The notes below the pieces were generated by a model. It searched no databases. It saw nothing but the letters and a program-made list of their open reading frames with translations, and had not been told where the DNA came from. From positions 1 through 35,631 of the forward strand of contig JAQGMI010000081.1 in the NCBI GenBank assembly GCA_028292435.1: DNA of 35,631 nucleotides. The letters run 5' to 3'. Shown piece after piece: positions 19,649-30,950 of this stretch. The position numbers were made by a program, and so were the translations under genes. Source of the DNA: Betaproteobacteria bacterium (GTDB lineage: Bacteria; Pseudomonadota; Gammaproteobacteria; Burkholderiales; SG8-41). The number at the start of each line of letters is the position of its first letter. Position 1 is the stretch's first letter.

Positions 19649-20894
19649 GCTCGTTGTCAGGCAGCAACTGGCCGTCCGGTGTCCCGTCCACGGTATTCAC
19701 TCCGCTCAGTGGCAGTTGTTTGGCATCGGCGTGCCGCACCAGAAAATCGGCTACCTGCAGTGAGTTCTCTTCCTGGAAAACGGAGCACGTTGTGTACAGC
19801 AATTTACCACCACTGGCCACTAACCGCCACAGACTGTCGAGCATGCGCCGCTGCTGTTTTGCGAATTGCGCGATATCGCTCGCGCGCCGCAACCACTTGA
19901 TGTCGGGATGGCGGCGCACGACGCCTGACGCGCTGCAAGGCACATCGGCAAGCACGCGATGAAACGGCTGGCCGTCCCACCACGCATCGATGTCGTTGAC
20001 ATCGGCGCACATCAATTCCGCATTCATATCGAGGCGGGATAAATTTTGCCGCACCCGTTCAAGCCGTTTTTCATCCTGATCAACCGCGATGAGTTCGAGT
20101 TCGGCAAGCTCGAGCAAGTGAGTGGTTTTGCCGCCCGGCGCGGCGCACGCATCGAGTACGCGCATGCCGGGCTCAACATCGAGCAGCGGTGCAGCAAGCT
20201 GTGCCGCGGCGTCCTGCACCGACACGAAACCGTCGGCGAAACCGGGCAGACGTTCGATTCCAACCGCGAGGGCGAGCGTCAAGCCGTCTATGCCGACTGG
20301 CGTCGCCGCTAAATCGTTCTGCGCGAGCAGATCGAGATATGCGGCTCGCGTCGTCCGCCGGCGATTCACGCGCAGCGTCATTGGTGGATGCAAATTGCCG
20401 GCGGTGAGAATGTGGGCGAAATCGCGCGGGTACTGCATCCGCAATTTTTCGATCCACCAATGCGGATAGGCATAACGACCACTGTCCGTTGCCGCCGCTT
20501 TCGCCAGCAGCGCTTCGCGCTTGCGCAGGAAATTCCGCAGCACTGCATTGATCAGCCCGGCGGCCTGCGGCTTACCTAGGCCTGTGGCGCCGCTTACCGC
20601 GTGGTCGACGATGGCGTAAGGCGCAGCGCGCGTGTAATGCAACTGATACAACGCGACCAGCAGCAACCAGCGCAGCGCGTCGTCCTGCAGCGGCTTGGTC
20701 AGCAGCTGCGCAAGAACCGCTTCGAGTTCGATGCCGAAGCGCAGCGTGCCGTAACAAACATCGGTGATCGCTGCGCGCTGCTGCGCGGTCAACTGCGGAT
20801 GACGCGGCCACAACGCGGCGAGTACCGCATTCAGATTTCGGCCGCTGGCGACGGCAGCGACAGTCGCGCCGGCAAGGCGCTGGATCTCAAGCAC
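19611..20894 (-). CDS. rsmB: 16S rRNA m5C967 methyltransferase RsmB
   Basis: The 427-residue enzyme methylates C967 of 16S rRNA. It has an N-terminal NusB-like RNA-binding domain (about 1-140) and a C-terminal SAM-dependent methyltransferase. The methyltransferase shows MRVLDACAAPGGKTTHLLEL (SAM loop), ADVPCSASGVVRRHPDIKW with one conserved Cys, and LLYTTCSVFQEEN with the second conserved Cys of the Nol1/Nop2/Sun class. The start is GTG at 20892-20894. It is the first possible start after an in-frame stop that is also the htpX stop, and it aligns with the family N-terminus. The gap to htpX is only 18 bases. It is part of the def-fmt-htpX-rsmB run conserved in this class. An 8-base T run on the coding strand lies near its 3' end. 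Confidence 0.95.
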   Translation of the reverse strand: MLEIQRLAGATVAAVASGRNLNAVLAALWPRHPQLTAQQRAAITDVCYGTLRFGIELEAVLAQLLTKPLQDDALRWLLLVALYQLHYTRAAPYAIVDHAVSGATGLGKPQAAGLINAVLRNFLRKREALLAKAAATDSGRYAYPHWWIEKLRMQYPRDFAHILTAGNLHPPMTLRVNRRRTTRAAYLDLLAQNDLAATPVGIDGLTLALAVGIERLPGFADGFVSVQDAAAQLAAPLLDVEPGMRVLDACAAPGGKTTHLLELAELELIAVDQDEKRLERVRQNLSRLDMNAELMCADVNDIDAWWDGQPFHRVLADVPCSASGVVRRHPDIKWLRRASDIAQFAKQQRRMLDSLWRLVASGGKLLYTTCSVFQEENSLQVADFLVRHADAKQLPLSGVNTVDGTPDGQLLPDNEHDGFFFALLQKL

Positions 20895-20912
20895 CGCTTG
20901 CCGCGCGCCGGG

Positions 20913-21752
20913 TCAATGCGCCAACGCGAGCAGGCGGGCGATACGCTCGTGAGTTGCCGGATGGGTGCTGAAAAGCTGCGCGATACCGCTCGCGGTCAGC
21001 GGATTGATAATCATCATCTGGGCGGTTTCCGGATGTTGTTCGGCCGCCGCCATCGGCACGCCGCGCGCGTAGCGTTCGATTTTTTCAAGTGCGGACGCAA
21101 GCGCCTGCGGATCTCCCGAAATCTCGGCGCCGCCGCTGTCGGCACCATATTCACGTGCGCGCGAAATTGCGAACTGAATCAGCATCGCCGCGAGCGGCGC
21201 CAGAATCATGACGATCAAGGAAACGATCGGGTTCGGGCGGTCTTCGCCGCGGCCGCCGAACAGCAATCCGAAATTGGCGAGCGCCGATATCGCACCTGCC
21301 ATCGTCGCCGCAATGGTCGAAGTCAGAATATCGCGGTGTTTGACGTGCGCCAATTCGTGCGCCATCACCCCGCGCAGTTCGCGGGCGTTCAATATCTGCA
21401 GGATTCCCGTGGTCGCGGCGACCGCCGCATGCTCTGGATTTCTCCCGGTAGCGAAGGCGTTGGGTTGCGCCTCATCGATTAAATACACTTTCGGCATCGG
21501 CAACCCGGCCCGCTGAGCCAGTTCACGCACGACGCCATAAAATTCTGGAGCACTTGCAGCATCCACTTCGCGCGCGCCGTACATGCGAAGCACCATTTTG
21601 TCGGAGAACCAGTACGCGAAAAAATTCATGCCGCCCCCCAAGACGAGCGCGAACAACATGCCCTGAGCACCGCCCAGCATGGCGCCCACTGCGCCAAACA
21701 GCGCAACGACCGCTGACATGAGCAAAGTCGTCTTAAACCAGTTACCAAACAT
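20913..21752 (-). CDS. htpX: Membrane zinc metalloprotease HtpX
   Basis: The 279-residue M48-family protease degrades damaged or misfolded membrane proteins. Two N-terminal hydrophobic hairpin segments (about 5-25 and 32-50) are followed by the zinc site [12 protein letters not shown] (HEXXH). A downstream membrane pair and the conserved [19 protein letters not shown] segment follow, carrying the third zinc-ligand glutamate. [21 protein letters not shown] is also typical. Length fits the family. GAGAGGAAAC lies just ahead of the ATG. It stands between fmt and rsmB on the same strand. HtpX is often stress-regulated, but no heat-shock promoter is evident in the 65-base gap upstream. Confidence 0.95.
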   Translation of the reverse strand: MFGNWFKTTLLMSAVVALFGAVGAMLGGAQGMLFALVLGGGMNFFAYWFSDKMVLRMYGAREVDAASAPEFYGVVRELAQRAGLPMPKVYLIDEAQPNAFATGRNPEHAAVAATTGILQILNARELRGVMAHELAHVKHRDILTSTIAATMAGAISALANFGLLFGGRGEDRPNPIVSLIVMILAPLAAMLIQFAISRAREYGADSGGAEISGDPQALASALEKIERYARGVPMAAAEQHPETAQMMIINPLTASGIAQLFSTHPATHERIARLLALAH

Positions 21753-21817
21753 GTCGTTTCCTCTCGCGGATGTCGATGGGTTTCCGCGACCTGTAGATAT
21801 GCATCATAGTCGTAATT

Positions 21818-22735
21818 TCAAGTGCCCAGACGCGTCCCTGCGCTAAGTGTCGTGCCGAGTAAAAACCGGTCGGCGGTGAGCCGTTTGCCGCCAGCTTTTT
21901 GCAACTCGGTAATAACAACCGCGTCGTGTCCTGCAGCAACCCGAATGCCATCACCTTCAGACCGCAGCACTGTACCGGGAGTTGCCGGGCCGCTCGATAT
22001 GGGCGTCGCGCGCCAAATCTTGAGCGCCGCGCCGAGCCAGGTCGTGGCAGCACCCGGGGCCGGATTGAATGCGCGCACCTGCCGGCAAATGTCGGCCGCA
22101 TCGCGCGCCCAGTCGATCGTCGCTTCCGATTTGTCGATCTTCGCGGCGTAGGTTGCACGTGCCGCGTCCTGCGGGCGCGCCGGCGGGTTCTCGCGCAAAG
22201 CGCGCACAATCGCCTGCGCGCCTATGGCCGCTAATCTGTCATGCAGTGTTTGCGCCGTGTCGTCGAGGCCGATCGGTATACTTTCTTCGAGCAAGACAGG
22301 GCCGGTATCAAGTCCTTCGTCCATCTGCATGATGGTCACGCCGCTGTGTTCGTCGCCGGCAAGAAGCGCGCGCTGAATTGGCGCGGCGCCACGCCAGCGC
22401 GGCAATAAGGACGCGTGAATGTTCAGACATCCCCGTGGCGGAATAGTCAGCACTGCGAGGGGCAGGATCAGGCCATAAGCGGCTACGACCATGGCATCAG
22501 CGCTGGCGCTGCGCAGGGTTGCGAGAATCGCCGCTCCTTTTAAATCCGGCGGTTGTGCGACGGTCAGTCGATGCGCCTCGGCACCTTGCTTTACCGCGCT
22601 AGAGTGTAGCCGAAGTCCTCTCCCGGCGGGCCTATCAGGCTGAGTAAGCACTAACACAATTTCGTGTCCGGCAGCGACTAAAGCATCCAGCGCAACTGCG
22701 GCAAACGGTGGTGTGCCGGCAAAAACTAACTTCAT
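21818..22735 (-). CDS. fmt: Methionyl-tRNA formyltransferase
   Basis: The 305-residue enzyme formylates initiator Met-tRNA using 10-formyl-tetrahydrofolate. Family features are the start MKLVFAGTPPFAAVALDAL, VLTQPDRPAGRGLRLHSS, AYGLILPLAVLTIPPRGCLN, then NIHASLLPRWRGAAPIQRA with the catalytic Asn-x-His, and GVTIMQMDEGLDTGPVLLEE. The C-terminal anticodon/acceptor-binding domain (about 205-305) is present. It follows def with a 54-base gap, the classical def-fmt pair in which formylation and deformylation genes are linked. No strong Shine-Dalgarno site is visible. Nothing unusual. Confidence 0.97.
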   Translation of the reverse strand: MKLVFAGTPPFAAVALDALVAAGHEIVLVLTQPDRPAGRGLRLHSSAVKQGAEAHRLTVAQPPDLKGAAILATLRSASADAMVVAAYGLILPLAVLTIPPRGCLNIHASLLPRWRGAAPIQRALLAGDEHSGVTIMQMDEGLDTGPVLLEESIPIGLDDTAQTLHDRLAAIGAQAIVRALRENPPARPQDAARATYAAKIDKSEATIDWARDAADICRQVRAFNPAPGAATTWLGAALKIWRATPISSGPATPGTVLRSEGDGIRVAAGHDAVVITELQKAGGKRLTADRFLLGTTLSAGTRLGT

Positions 22736-22789
22736 GGATGATTTGTAACGCGATGCCCGGGAACGCTCACAGCCGGCGTCAACGCCCGT

Positions 22790-23293
22790 TCACAATATCT
22801 GGCGCTTTTGCTTTTTAAGGCGCGCAAGAATCCGTTGCTGTTTAAGACGCGATAAATAGTCGACAAAAACTTTGCCTTCGAGGTGATCAATTTCATGCTG
22901 GACGCACACCGCGAGCAATCCTTCCGCCTCGAGCGTAAAAGATTCCCCGCGGCCGTCGAGTGCACGCACGGTAATGCGCTCGGCGCGCGCAACTTTTTCA
23001 AAAATTCCCGGGACCGACAAACAGCCTTCCTCGCACGTCGCAACGCCGCTCCGCGCGACGATCTCCGGATTAATGAAAACTTGAAGATGATCATGACTTT
23101 CGGAAAGGTCAATGACGATCACGCGACGATGATCGTTTACCTGAGTCGCCGCCAGACCGACTCCCGGCGCCGCGTACATCGTGTCGGCCATATCTTTGAT
23201 CAGCCGTCGAATATCCTCATCGACTGCGGTAACGGGTGCTGCAACCGTGTAAAGCTTGGGATCAGGGTATTGGAGAATGGGCAATAAAGCCAT
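22790..23293 (-). CDS. def: Peptide deformylase
   Basis: The 167-residue metalloenzyme removes the formyl group from nascent protein N-termini. All three conserved motifs are present: GVGLAATQV (motif 1), EEGCLSVPG with the metal-ligand Cys (motif 2) and [17 protein letters not shown] with HEXXH (motif 3). Length is standard. The ATG is preceded by an A/T-rich stretch with no clear ribosome site. It is the first gene of the def-fmt-htpX-rsmB-DUF4390-kinase-regulator run and diverges from the LysM gene across 111 bases, which should hold both promoters. Confidence 0.97.
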   Translation of the reverse strand: MALLPILQYPDPKLYTVAAPVTAVDEDIRRLIKDMADTMYAAPGVGLAATQVNDHRRVIVIDLSESHDHLQVFINPEIVARSGVATCEEGCLSVPGIFEKVARAERITVRALDGRGESFTLEAEGLLAVCVQHEIDHLEGKVFVDYLSRLKQQRILARLKKQKRQIL

Positions 23294-23404
23294 AATTGTT
23301 GCAAATTTAACAAATTAGGGGCACAATTTAAACTAATGTGTGATGTTTAGGCCGGGGGTGGAAATACTGCCAAACCGGGCCCGCGATAATAAGACGGGGG
23401 TGCG
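23294..23404. promoter_or_regulatory. Divergent promoter region between def and the LysM gene
   Basis: The 111-base gap separates two divergent genes and so must contain or adjoin promoters for both. The half next to def is strikingly A/T-rich for this genome (about 23290-23340). On the plus strand TTGCAA (23299-23304) followed by CACAAT after 17 bases is a weak candidate. No convincing -35/-10 pair for def was found by eye. Confidence 0.45.
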
Positions 23405-24580
23405 ATGAAGAAGCTGATTATATCGCTGATTATATTGTGTAGTTACGTCGCTGCGGCGCCAGCCGCGACCACTTCAGATCTCGCCGTTGATGCGCCCGAC
23501 CGCTATGTCGTCGTGCCCGGCGACACGCTATGGACAATCGCCAAGCGGTTTCTGAACGACCCCTGGAAATGGAATGACTTGTGGAAAACCAACCAGGAAC
23601 AGATCAAGAATCCGAATCGGATCTATCCGGGCGACGTCTTGGTACTCGATCGCGCGGCCGAGGAATTGCGCTTGCGCCTGGTACGCGCAGAAACTGTCCG
23701 TGTCATTCCGGCGACACTCGCGCTTGATCGACCGCCTGAGCCGGTGCCGACGATCCCGACTGCTCATATCGAACCGTTTTTGAGCAAGCCGCTCGTCATT
23801 GCGCAAAATCAGCTTAACGATGCCCCGCGCATCGTGAATACGCAGGAAAGTCGCGTCGCCGTCGGCGCCGGCGACAGCGCATACGCAACGGGGCTCACGA
23901 AAGAGCAAGGGATTTATTGGCAGGTGTTTCGGCCGGGTTCACCGCTAATCGATCCGGACACCAAAGAAACGCTCGGCTACGTTGCGATTTATCTTGGCGA
24001 TGCCAAGGTCAGCAAAATGGCGGACGTCAGCACCATCGAAATCGTCAACGCCACGCAGGAAATGTATGCGGGCGACTATCTGCAGCCGGCGCCGCGCGAA
24101 ATTCCATTCAACGGTTATGCGCCGCATGGGCCGGCAAAAAAAGTCGATGGCCATATCATTGCGCTTTACAACCAGCTGTATGAAACGGGTCCCAACGCCA
24201 TCGTTACGCTCAACAAGGGCACACGCGATGGCGTCGAAGCCGGCCACGTATTCGCCATTTACCGCAATCTCAACGCACCCACATTTACGTTGCGCGACAG
24301 CCCGCTGTGGGGCCGTACGGGATTAATTTACAACGAGAGCAATCCAGGCGGAAGCTATCAGAACGAACCGCTGACCGACCGCAATTCCCCAATCTATGGC
24401 CGCATTGGCCCCGCGGGCGCGCAATTCAAGAACGATAAAACGAACGTGCCGGTCGTCAAGCTGCCGGATGAACGTTATGGCCTGCTGATGGTTTTCCGCG
24501 TCTTCGATCGCGCTTCGTTCGCACTGGTCATGAGTGCTTCACGGCCGGTCAATGTGCTCGACATCGTGACCAACCCCTAA
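23405..24580 (+). CDS. LysM peptidoglycan-binding exported protein
   Basis: The 391-residue protein has a signal peptide (MKKLIISLIILCSYVAAAPA) and one LysM domain at about 33-80 (YVVVPGDTLWTIAKRF through NRIYPGDVLVLD), which should anchor it to peptidoglycan. The remaining roughly 300 residues form a long conserved region with no catalytic motif I recognise. It includes IYLGDAKVSKMADVSTIEIV and ALYNQLYETGPNAIVTLNKG, reminiscent of beta-rich outer-surface repeats. A gene of this type beside def and dprA is common in Betaproteobacteria. It starts the plus-strand block LysM-dprA-topB and is separated from dprA by 56 bases that include a short 6-bp hairpin (24583-24598) without a U tract. Function beyond wall binding is unknown. 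Confidence 0.88.
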   Translation: MKKLIISLIILCSYVAAAPAATTSDLAVDAPDRYVVVPGDTLWTIAKRFLNDPWKWNDLWKTNQEQIKNPNRIYPGDVLVLDRAAEELRLRLVRAETVRVIPATLALDRPPEPVPTIPTAHIEPFLSKPLVIAQNQLNDAPRIVNTQESRVAVGAGDSAYATGLTKEQGIYWQVFRPGSPLIDPDTKETLGYVAIYLGDAKVSKMADVSTIEIVNATQEMYAGDYLQPAPREIPFNGYAPHGPAKKVDGHIIALYNQLYETGPNAIVTLNKGTRDGVEAGHVFAIYRNLNAPTFTLRDSPLWGRTGLIYNESNPGGSYQNEPLTDRNSPIYGRIGPAGAQFKNDKTNVPVVKLPDERYGLLMVFRVFDRASFALVMSASRPVNVLDIVTNP

Positions 24581-24636
24581 AACGCAACGCTCGTTGCGGG
24601 TTCGATTGACCTTTCACCGCGCCGACGCGGGATTAC

Positions 24637-25725
24637 GTGCCAACCACCGATCCAGTTGAAGCAGGTCAGTGGCTGCGCCTTGCGCTGATTCCGGGCGTCG
24701 GCGCTGTCACGCTGCGCTCGCTCTTGACGGAATTCGGCTCGCCGGAAGCGATATTGGCGGCGTCACAGGCAAGTCTGCGTAAGTTGGCTCCGCCCGAAGT
24801 CGCCGCCGCGATCGCGGACGGCGGCAATGCCGAAGCGACGGAGCCCGCGCTTGCGTGGCTTGAGCAGCCCGACAATTACATCGTCACACTGGCCGATGCC
24901 GAATACCCGCAACTGCTGTTGCAGACTGTGGACCCGCCTCCCTTACTTTATGTCAAAGGCCGGCTTGAACTATTGAATCGACCCGCATTGGCTATCGTCG
25001 GCAGCCGCAATTCAACTGCGCAAGGCGCCGAGAATGCAGCTGAATTTGCGCGTGCGTTGAGTATCGGCGGGCTCACGATCGTCAGCGGCTTAGCGCTCGG
25101 CATCGACGCAGCCGCGCATCGCGGCGGACTTGCCGGCGCGGGCAGCAGTGTTGCATTCGTCGGTACCGGCCTCGACGTGGTTTATCCCGCACGCAACAAA
25201 TCCCTGGCCCACGAACTCGCCGCCAAAGGCGCGCTGATATCGGAGTATCCGCTCGGCACGCCGCCGCTCGCGGCGAATTTTCCGCGGCGTAACCGCTTAA
25301 TCAGCGGCGTGAGCCTGGGATGCCTTGTGGTTGAAGCGGCGCTGCAAAGCGGTTCGCTGATCACTGCGCGGCTTGCCAACGAGCAGGGCCGGGAAGTGTT
25401 TGCACTGCCCGGATCGATTCATTCACCGCTCGCTAAAGGCTGCCACCGTCTGATCAAGCAGGGCGCCAAGCTCGTCGATGATGCCAATGACATTCTGGAC
25501 GAACTCAAGCTGACGGGACATGTGTCTAATCCTCGCATCCCGCCGGCGGTCGACAGCGAGCAGGCAGCGTTGCTTGAACACCTCGGCTATGAGCCCTGCG
25601 AGTTCGATTTGCTGTGCACGCGCGCCGGTATCGGCGCGGATACGGCAGCGGGGCTGTTGCTCACGCTCGAACTCTGCGGACTCGTGGAAAGCTTGCCTGG
25701 CGGACGTTACCAGCGCATTCGCTGA
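24637..25725 (+). CDS. dprA: DNA-processing protein DprA
   Basis: The 362-residue protein loads RecA on incoming single-stranded DNA during natural transformation. An N-terminal helix-hairpin-helix/SAM-like part (LALIPGVGAVTLRSLLTEF, about 15-35) precedes the Rossmann-like core. The core has LAIVGSRNSTAQGAENA, IVSGLALGIDAAAHRGGLAG, VVYPARNKSLAHELA, NFPRRNRLISGVSLGCLVVE and EVFALPGSIHSPLAKGCHRL. A C-terminal winged-helix domain (about 300-362) is present, as in many proteobacterial DprA. The start is GTG at 24637; no ATG is available nearby and the family N-terminus fits. Downstream sits a terminator-like hairpin rather than the smg (DUF494) gene that usually separates dprA from topoisomerase in this class. 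Confidence 0.95.
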   Translation: MPTTDPVEAGQWLRLALIPGVGAVTLRSLLTEFGSPEAILAASQASLRKLAPPEVAAAIADGGNAEATEPALAWLEQPDNYIVTLADAEYPQLLLQTVDPPPLLYVKGRLELLNRPALAIVGSRNSTAQGAENAAEFARALSIGGLTIVSGLALGIDAAAHRGGLAGAGSSVAFVGTGLDVVYPARNKSLAHELAAKGALISEYPLGTPPLAANFPRRNRLISGVSLGCLVVEAALQSGSLITARLANEQGREVFALPGSIHSPLAKGCHRLIKQGAKLVDDANDILDELKLTGHVSNPRIPPAVDSEQAALLEHLGYEPCEFDLLCTRAGIGADTAAGLLLTLELCGLVESLPGGRYQRIR

Positions 25726-25767
25726 GCCGGTTCTTGTATCAAAGCACCGTGTTGTTTTGATTGGCGC

Positions 25768-25804
25768 ACCGGTACTTGCTTGCTTAGTCCGGTTTTTGTT
25801 CTTA
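25768..25804 (+). terminator. Probable rho-independent terminator after dprA
   Basis: The arms ACCGG plus ACT (25768-25776, one bulged T) and AGT plus CCGGT (25786-25793) form an 8-bp stem with a 9-base loop. The stem runs into a T-rich tract (25793-25804). It starts about 43 bases after the dprA stop. This would uncouple topB from dprA. Confidence 0.5.
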
Positions 25805-25871
25805 TTATCTTGCGCTCGCTCGGTCCGGGCTCTGACGCCGTGATCGCCGTGACTTAACTCACGAATCGCCG

Positions 25872-28439
25872 ATGGCAACCAAAAAGTCCGCTGCAGTCAA
25901 AAAGTCCGTTGCGCCGAAAAAATCCCCGGCCGTCGGCAAAAAATTAATCATCGCCGAGAAACCTTCGGTGGCGAATGACATCGCTCGCGTGCTGGGCGGG
26001 TTCACGAAGCACGGCGATTACTTCGAGAGCGACGAATACGTGCTGTCGTCTGCCGTCGGCCATTTGCTGACCATCGTTCCGCCAGAAGGCGCCGAGGTCA
26101 AGCGCGGCAAGTGGTCATTGGTCAATCTGCCGGTGATTCCACCGCATTTCGATTTGCTGCCAATCGAACGATCGGAAGAGCGCTTAAAGGTATTGCTCAG
26201 GCTCGCGAAACTTAAACAGGTTACGTCGCTGCTTAACGCATGTGACGCCGGCCGCGAAGGCGAGCTTATTTTTCGTTACATCGCGAGCTATGCCAAGACG
26301 ACCAAGCCGGTCGAGCGGTTATGGCTGCAATCGATGACGCCGGCGTCGATCCGCGAAGGGTTCGCGCATCTTCGCAGCGACAAGGAAATGCTGCCGCTGG
26401 CCGATGCGGCGATCTGCCGCTCGGAGGCCGACTGGCTGGTCGGCATCAATGCCACGCGCGCCATGACGGCGTTCAATTCAAAGTCGGGCGGCTTCCATCT
26501 GACGACCGTCGGCCGCGTGCAAACGCCCACCCTCGCGATCCTGGTTGAGCGTGAGGAGAAGATTAAGAAGTTCGTGTCGCGCGACTATTACGAAGTGCAT
26601 GCGACTTTCGCGTGCAAGGCGGGCGAGTACGAGGGTCGCTGGATCGATGAGAAATTCAGCCGCGACAAAAAGTCCGAAGACAGCGATATTCGCGCCGAAC
26701 GCCTGTGGGAACGCGCGCGCGCTGATGCGATTCATGCTAAATGCGAAGGCAAATCCGGCAGCGTCGAAGAGGAAAGCAAACCAACGACGCAGCAATCGCC
26801 GTTGTTGTACGATTTGACGAGCCTGCAGCGCGACGGTAATTCGCGTTTCGGTTTTTCGGCCAAGACGACGTTATCCATCGCGCAGGCCTTGTACGAGAAA
26901 CACAAGGTGCTGACTTATCCGCGTACCGATTCGCGCGCGCTGCCCGAAGATTACCTCTCGACGGTGACCGCGGCGATGCAGGAACTCGACAAACCGTATC
27001 AGCCTTTCGTGAAGCAGATCCTCGCGAACAAATGGGTGCGTCCAAACAAGCGGATTTTCAATAACGCCAAGATTTCGGACCACTTCGCGATCATTCCGAC
27101 GTCGATTGCGCCGAAACATCTGACCGAGGCCGAGGCGAAGATCTACGATATCGTCACGAAACGGTTTCTCGCGGTATTTTTCCCGCCGGCTGAATTTCTG
27201 ATCACTACCCGTATCACTCGCGTCGAGAACGAGCCGTTCAAGAGCGAAGGCAAGATCATGGTCAATGCCGGCTGGCTGCAGATTTACGGCAAGGAAGCGG
27301 AAACCGATGACACGCCTGCATTGGTGCCGGTCGTCGCCAAAGAATCTCCGCGCGTCGCCGACATCAGGGTCGCTGCGTTGCAAACCAAGCCGCCGGCGCG
27401 CTACTCGGAAGCAACGTTGCTTTCAGCGATGGAAGGCGCGGGCAAGCTAATCGAAGACGAAGAGCTGCGCGATGCGATGCGCGCGAAAGGGCTGGGGACG
27501 CCTGCTACTCGCGCCACGATCATCGAGGGATTGATTTACGAACGCTATGTGCATCGGACCGGCCGTGAATTACAGCCGACCGCCAAAGCATTTTCGCTGA
27601 TCACGCTGTTGCGCGGTCTGGAGATTGCCGAACTGAGTTCGCCCGAATTGACCGGCGAATGGGAATACAAGTTGGCGCAGATTGAACAGGGCAAATTGTC
27701 GCGCGATAAATTCATGCGTGAAATCGCCGACATGGTGCGCCGCCTCGTGAAGCACACGAAGGAGCACGAAAGCGACACGGTGCCCGGAGATTTTTCGACG
27801 TTGACAACACCGTGCCCGAAGTGCGGCGGCGTGGTCAAAGAAAATTACAAGAAATTCCAGTGCCAGAAGTGCGATTTCTCGCTATGGAAGATTCTGGCAG
27901 GGCGCCAGCTCGAGCCGGCGGAAGTCGAGGAGCTGATCACCAAGGGCAGCGTCGGCCCGCTTCAGGGTTTTCGCAGCCGCATGGGCAAACCGTTCATTGC
28001 GGTCATCAAGCTGAGTGCTGAGTTCAAAACGGAGTTCGACTTCGGTCAGGCCAATGAAGCTGACGCGCAACCCGTCGATTTCTCAGGGCAGGAAGCGCTC
28101 GGCGCGTGTCCGAAATGCGGCGCAAACGTCTACAGCCACGGCGTCGCCTACGTCTGCGAAAAAGCCACGGGCGCCGACCGCACCTGCGATTTCCGTTCGG
28201 GCAAGATTATTTTGCAGCGACCGATCGAGCCGGAGCAAATGCAAAAGCTGCTGACCACCGGCAAGACGGATCTTTTGCACCGCTTCATTTCGAAAAAAGG
28301 GCGGCCTTTCTCGGCTTTTCTAACGCGCGGCGAGGGCGGCAAAGTGACGTTCGAGTTTGCGCCGCGAGAAGCCAAGGCACCCAAAGCAGCGCCTAAAGCA
28401 AAAACTCCGGCCAAAGCGAAAAAGGTCGCGGCCGGTTAA
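25872..28439 (+). CDS. topB: DNA topoisomerase III (type IA)
   Basis: The 855-residue type IA topoisomerase relaxes or decatenates DNA. TOPRIM shows LIIAEKPSVANDIARVL (Glu29) and NACDAGREGELIFRY (Asp125 region). The active-site Tyr349 lies in VLTYPRTDSRALPEDY. AKGLGTPATRATIIEGL lies in the fourth domain. After about residue 640 are two C-terminal cysteine modules. The first is CPKCGGVVKENYKKFQCQKC, a clear four-Cys zinc-ribbon-like unit. The second starts CPKCGANVYSHG and has later Cys residues. Each is followed by a similar ITKG/LLTTG-type segment. Both termini are Lys/Ala/Pro-rich (residues 1-24 and about 833-853), suggesting nonspecific DNA binding. It is longer than E. coli TopB (about 650 residues) because of these tails. 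It converges on gyrB with only 13 bases between stops. Confidence 0.94.
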   Translation: MATKKSAAVKKSVAPKKSPAVGKKLIIAEKPSVANDIARVLGGFTKHGDYFESDEYVLSSAVGHLLTIVPPEGAEVKRGKWSLVNLPVIPPHFDLLPIERSEERLKVLLRLAKLKQVTSLLNACDAGREGELIFRYIASYAKTTKPVERLWLQSMTPASIREGFAHLRSDKEMLPLADAAICRSEADWLVGINATRAMTAFNSKSGGFHLTTVGRVQTPTLAILVEREEKIKKFVSRDYYEVHATFACKAGEYEGRWIDEKFSRDKKSEDSDIRAERLWERARADAIHAKCEGKSGSVEEESKPTTQQSPLLYDLTSLQRDGNSRFGFSAKTTLSIAQALYEKHKVLTYPRTDSRALPEDYLSTVTAAMQELDKPYQPFVKQILANKWVRPNKRIFNNAKISDHFAIIPTSIAPKHLTEAEAKIYDIVTKRFLAVFFPPAEFLITTRITRVENEPFKSEGKIMVNAGWLQIYGKEAETDDTPALVPVVAKESPRVADIRVAALQTKPPARYSEATLLSAMEGAGKLIEDEELRDAMRAKGLGTPATRATIIEGLIYERYVHRTGRELQPTAKAFSLITLLRGLEIAELSSPELTGEWEYKLAQIEQGKLSRDKFMREIADMVRRLVKHTKEHESDTVPGDFSTLTTPCPKCGGVVKENYKKFQCQKCDFSLWKILAGRQLEPAEVEELITKGSVGPLQGFRSRMGKPFIAVIKLSAEFKTEFDFGQANEADAQPVDFSGQEALGACPKCGANVYSHGVAYVCEKATGADRTCDFRSGKIILQRPIEPEQMQKLLTTGKTDLLHRFISKKGRPFSAFLTRGEGGKVTFEFAPREAKAPKAAPKAKTPAKAKKVAAG

Positions 28440-28452
28440 TCCAACGTCGTCG

Positions 28453-30879
<2,427 letters not shown>

Positions 30880-30950
30880 TTAATAACATTGCAAGTTCTG
30901 ATTCAAACCATTCGAAGTAAAAATCCGGCACACAAAGGAATAAATCGGTA

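Noticed and set aside
24583..24598. 6-bp hairpin just after the LysM gene
   Set aside because: Short stem and no T tract; could be chance.
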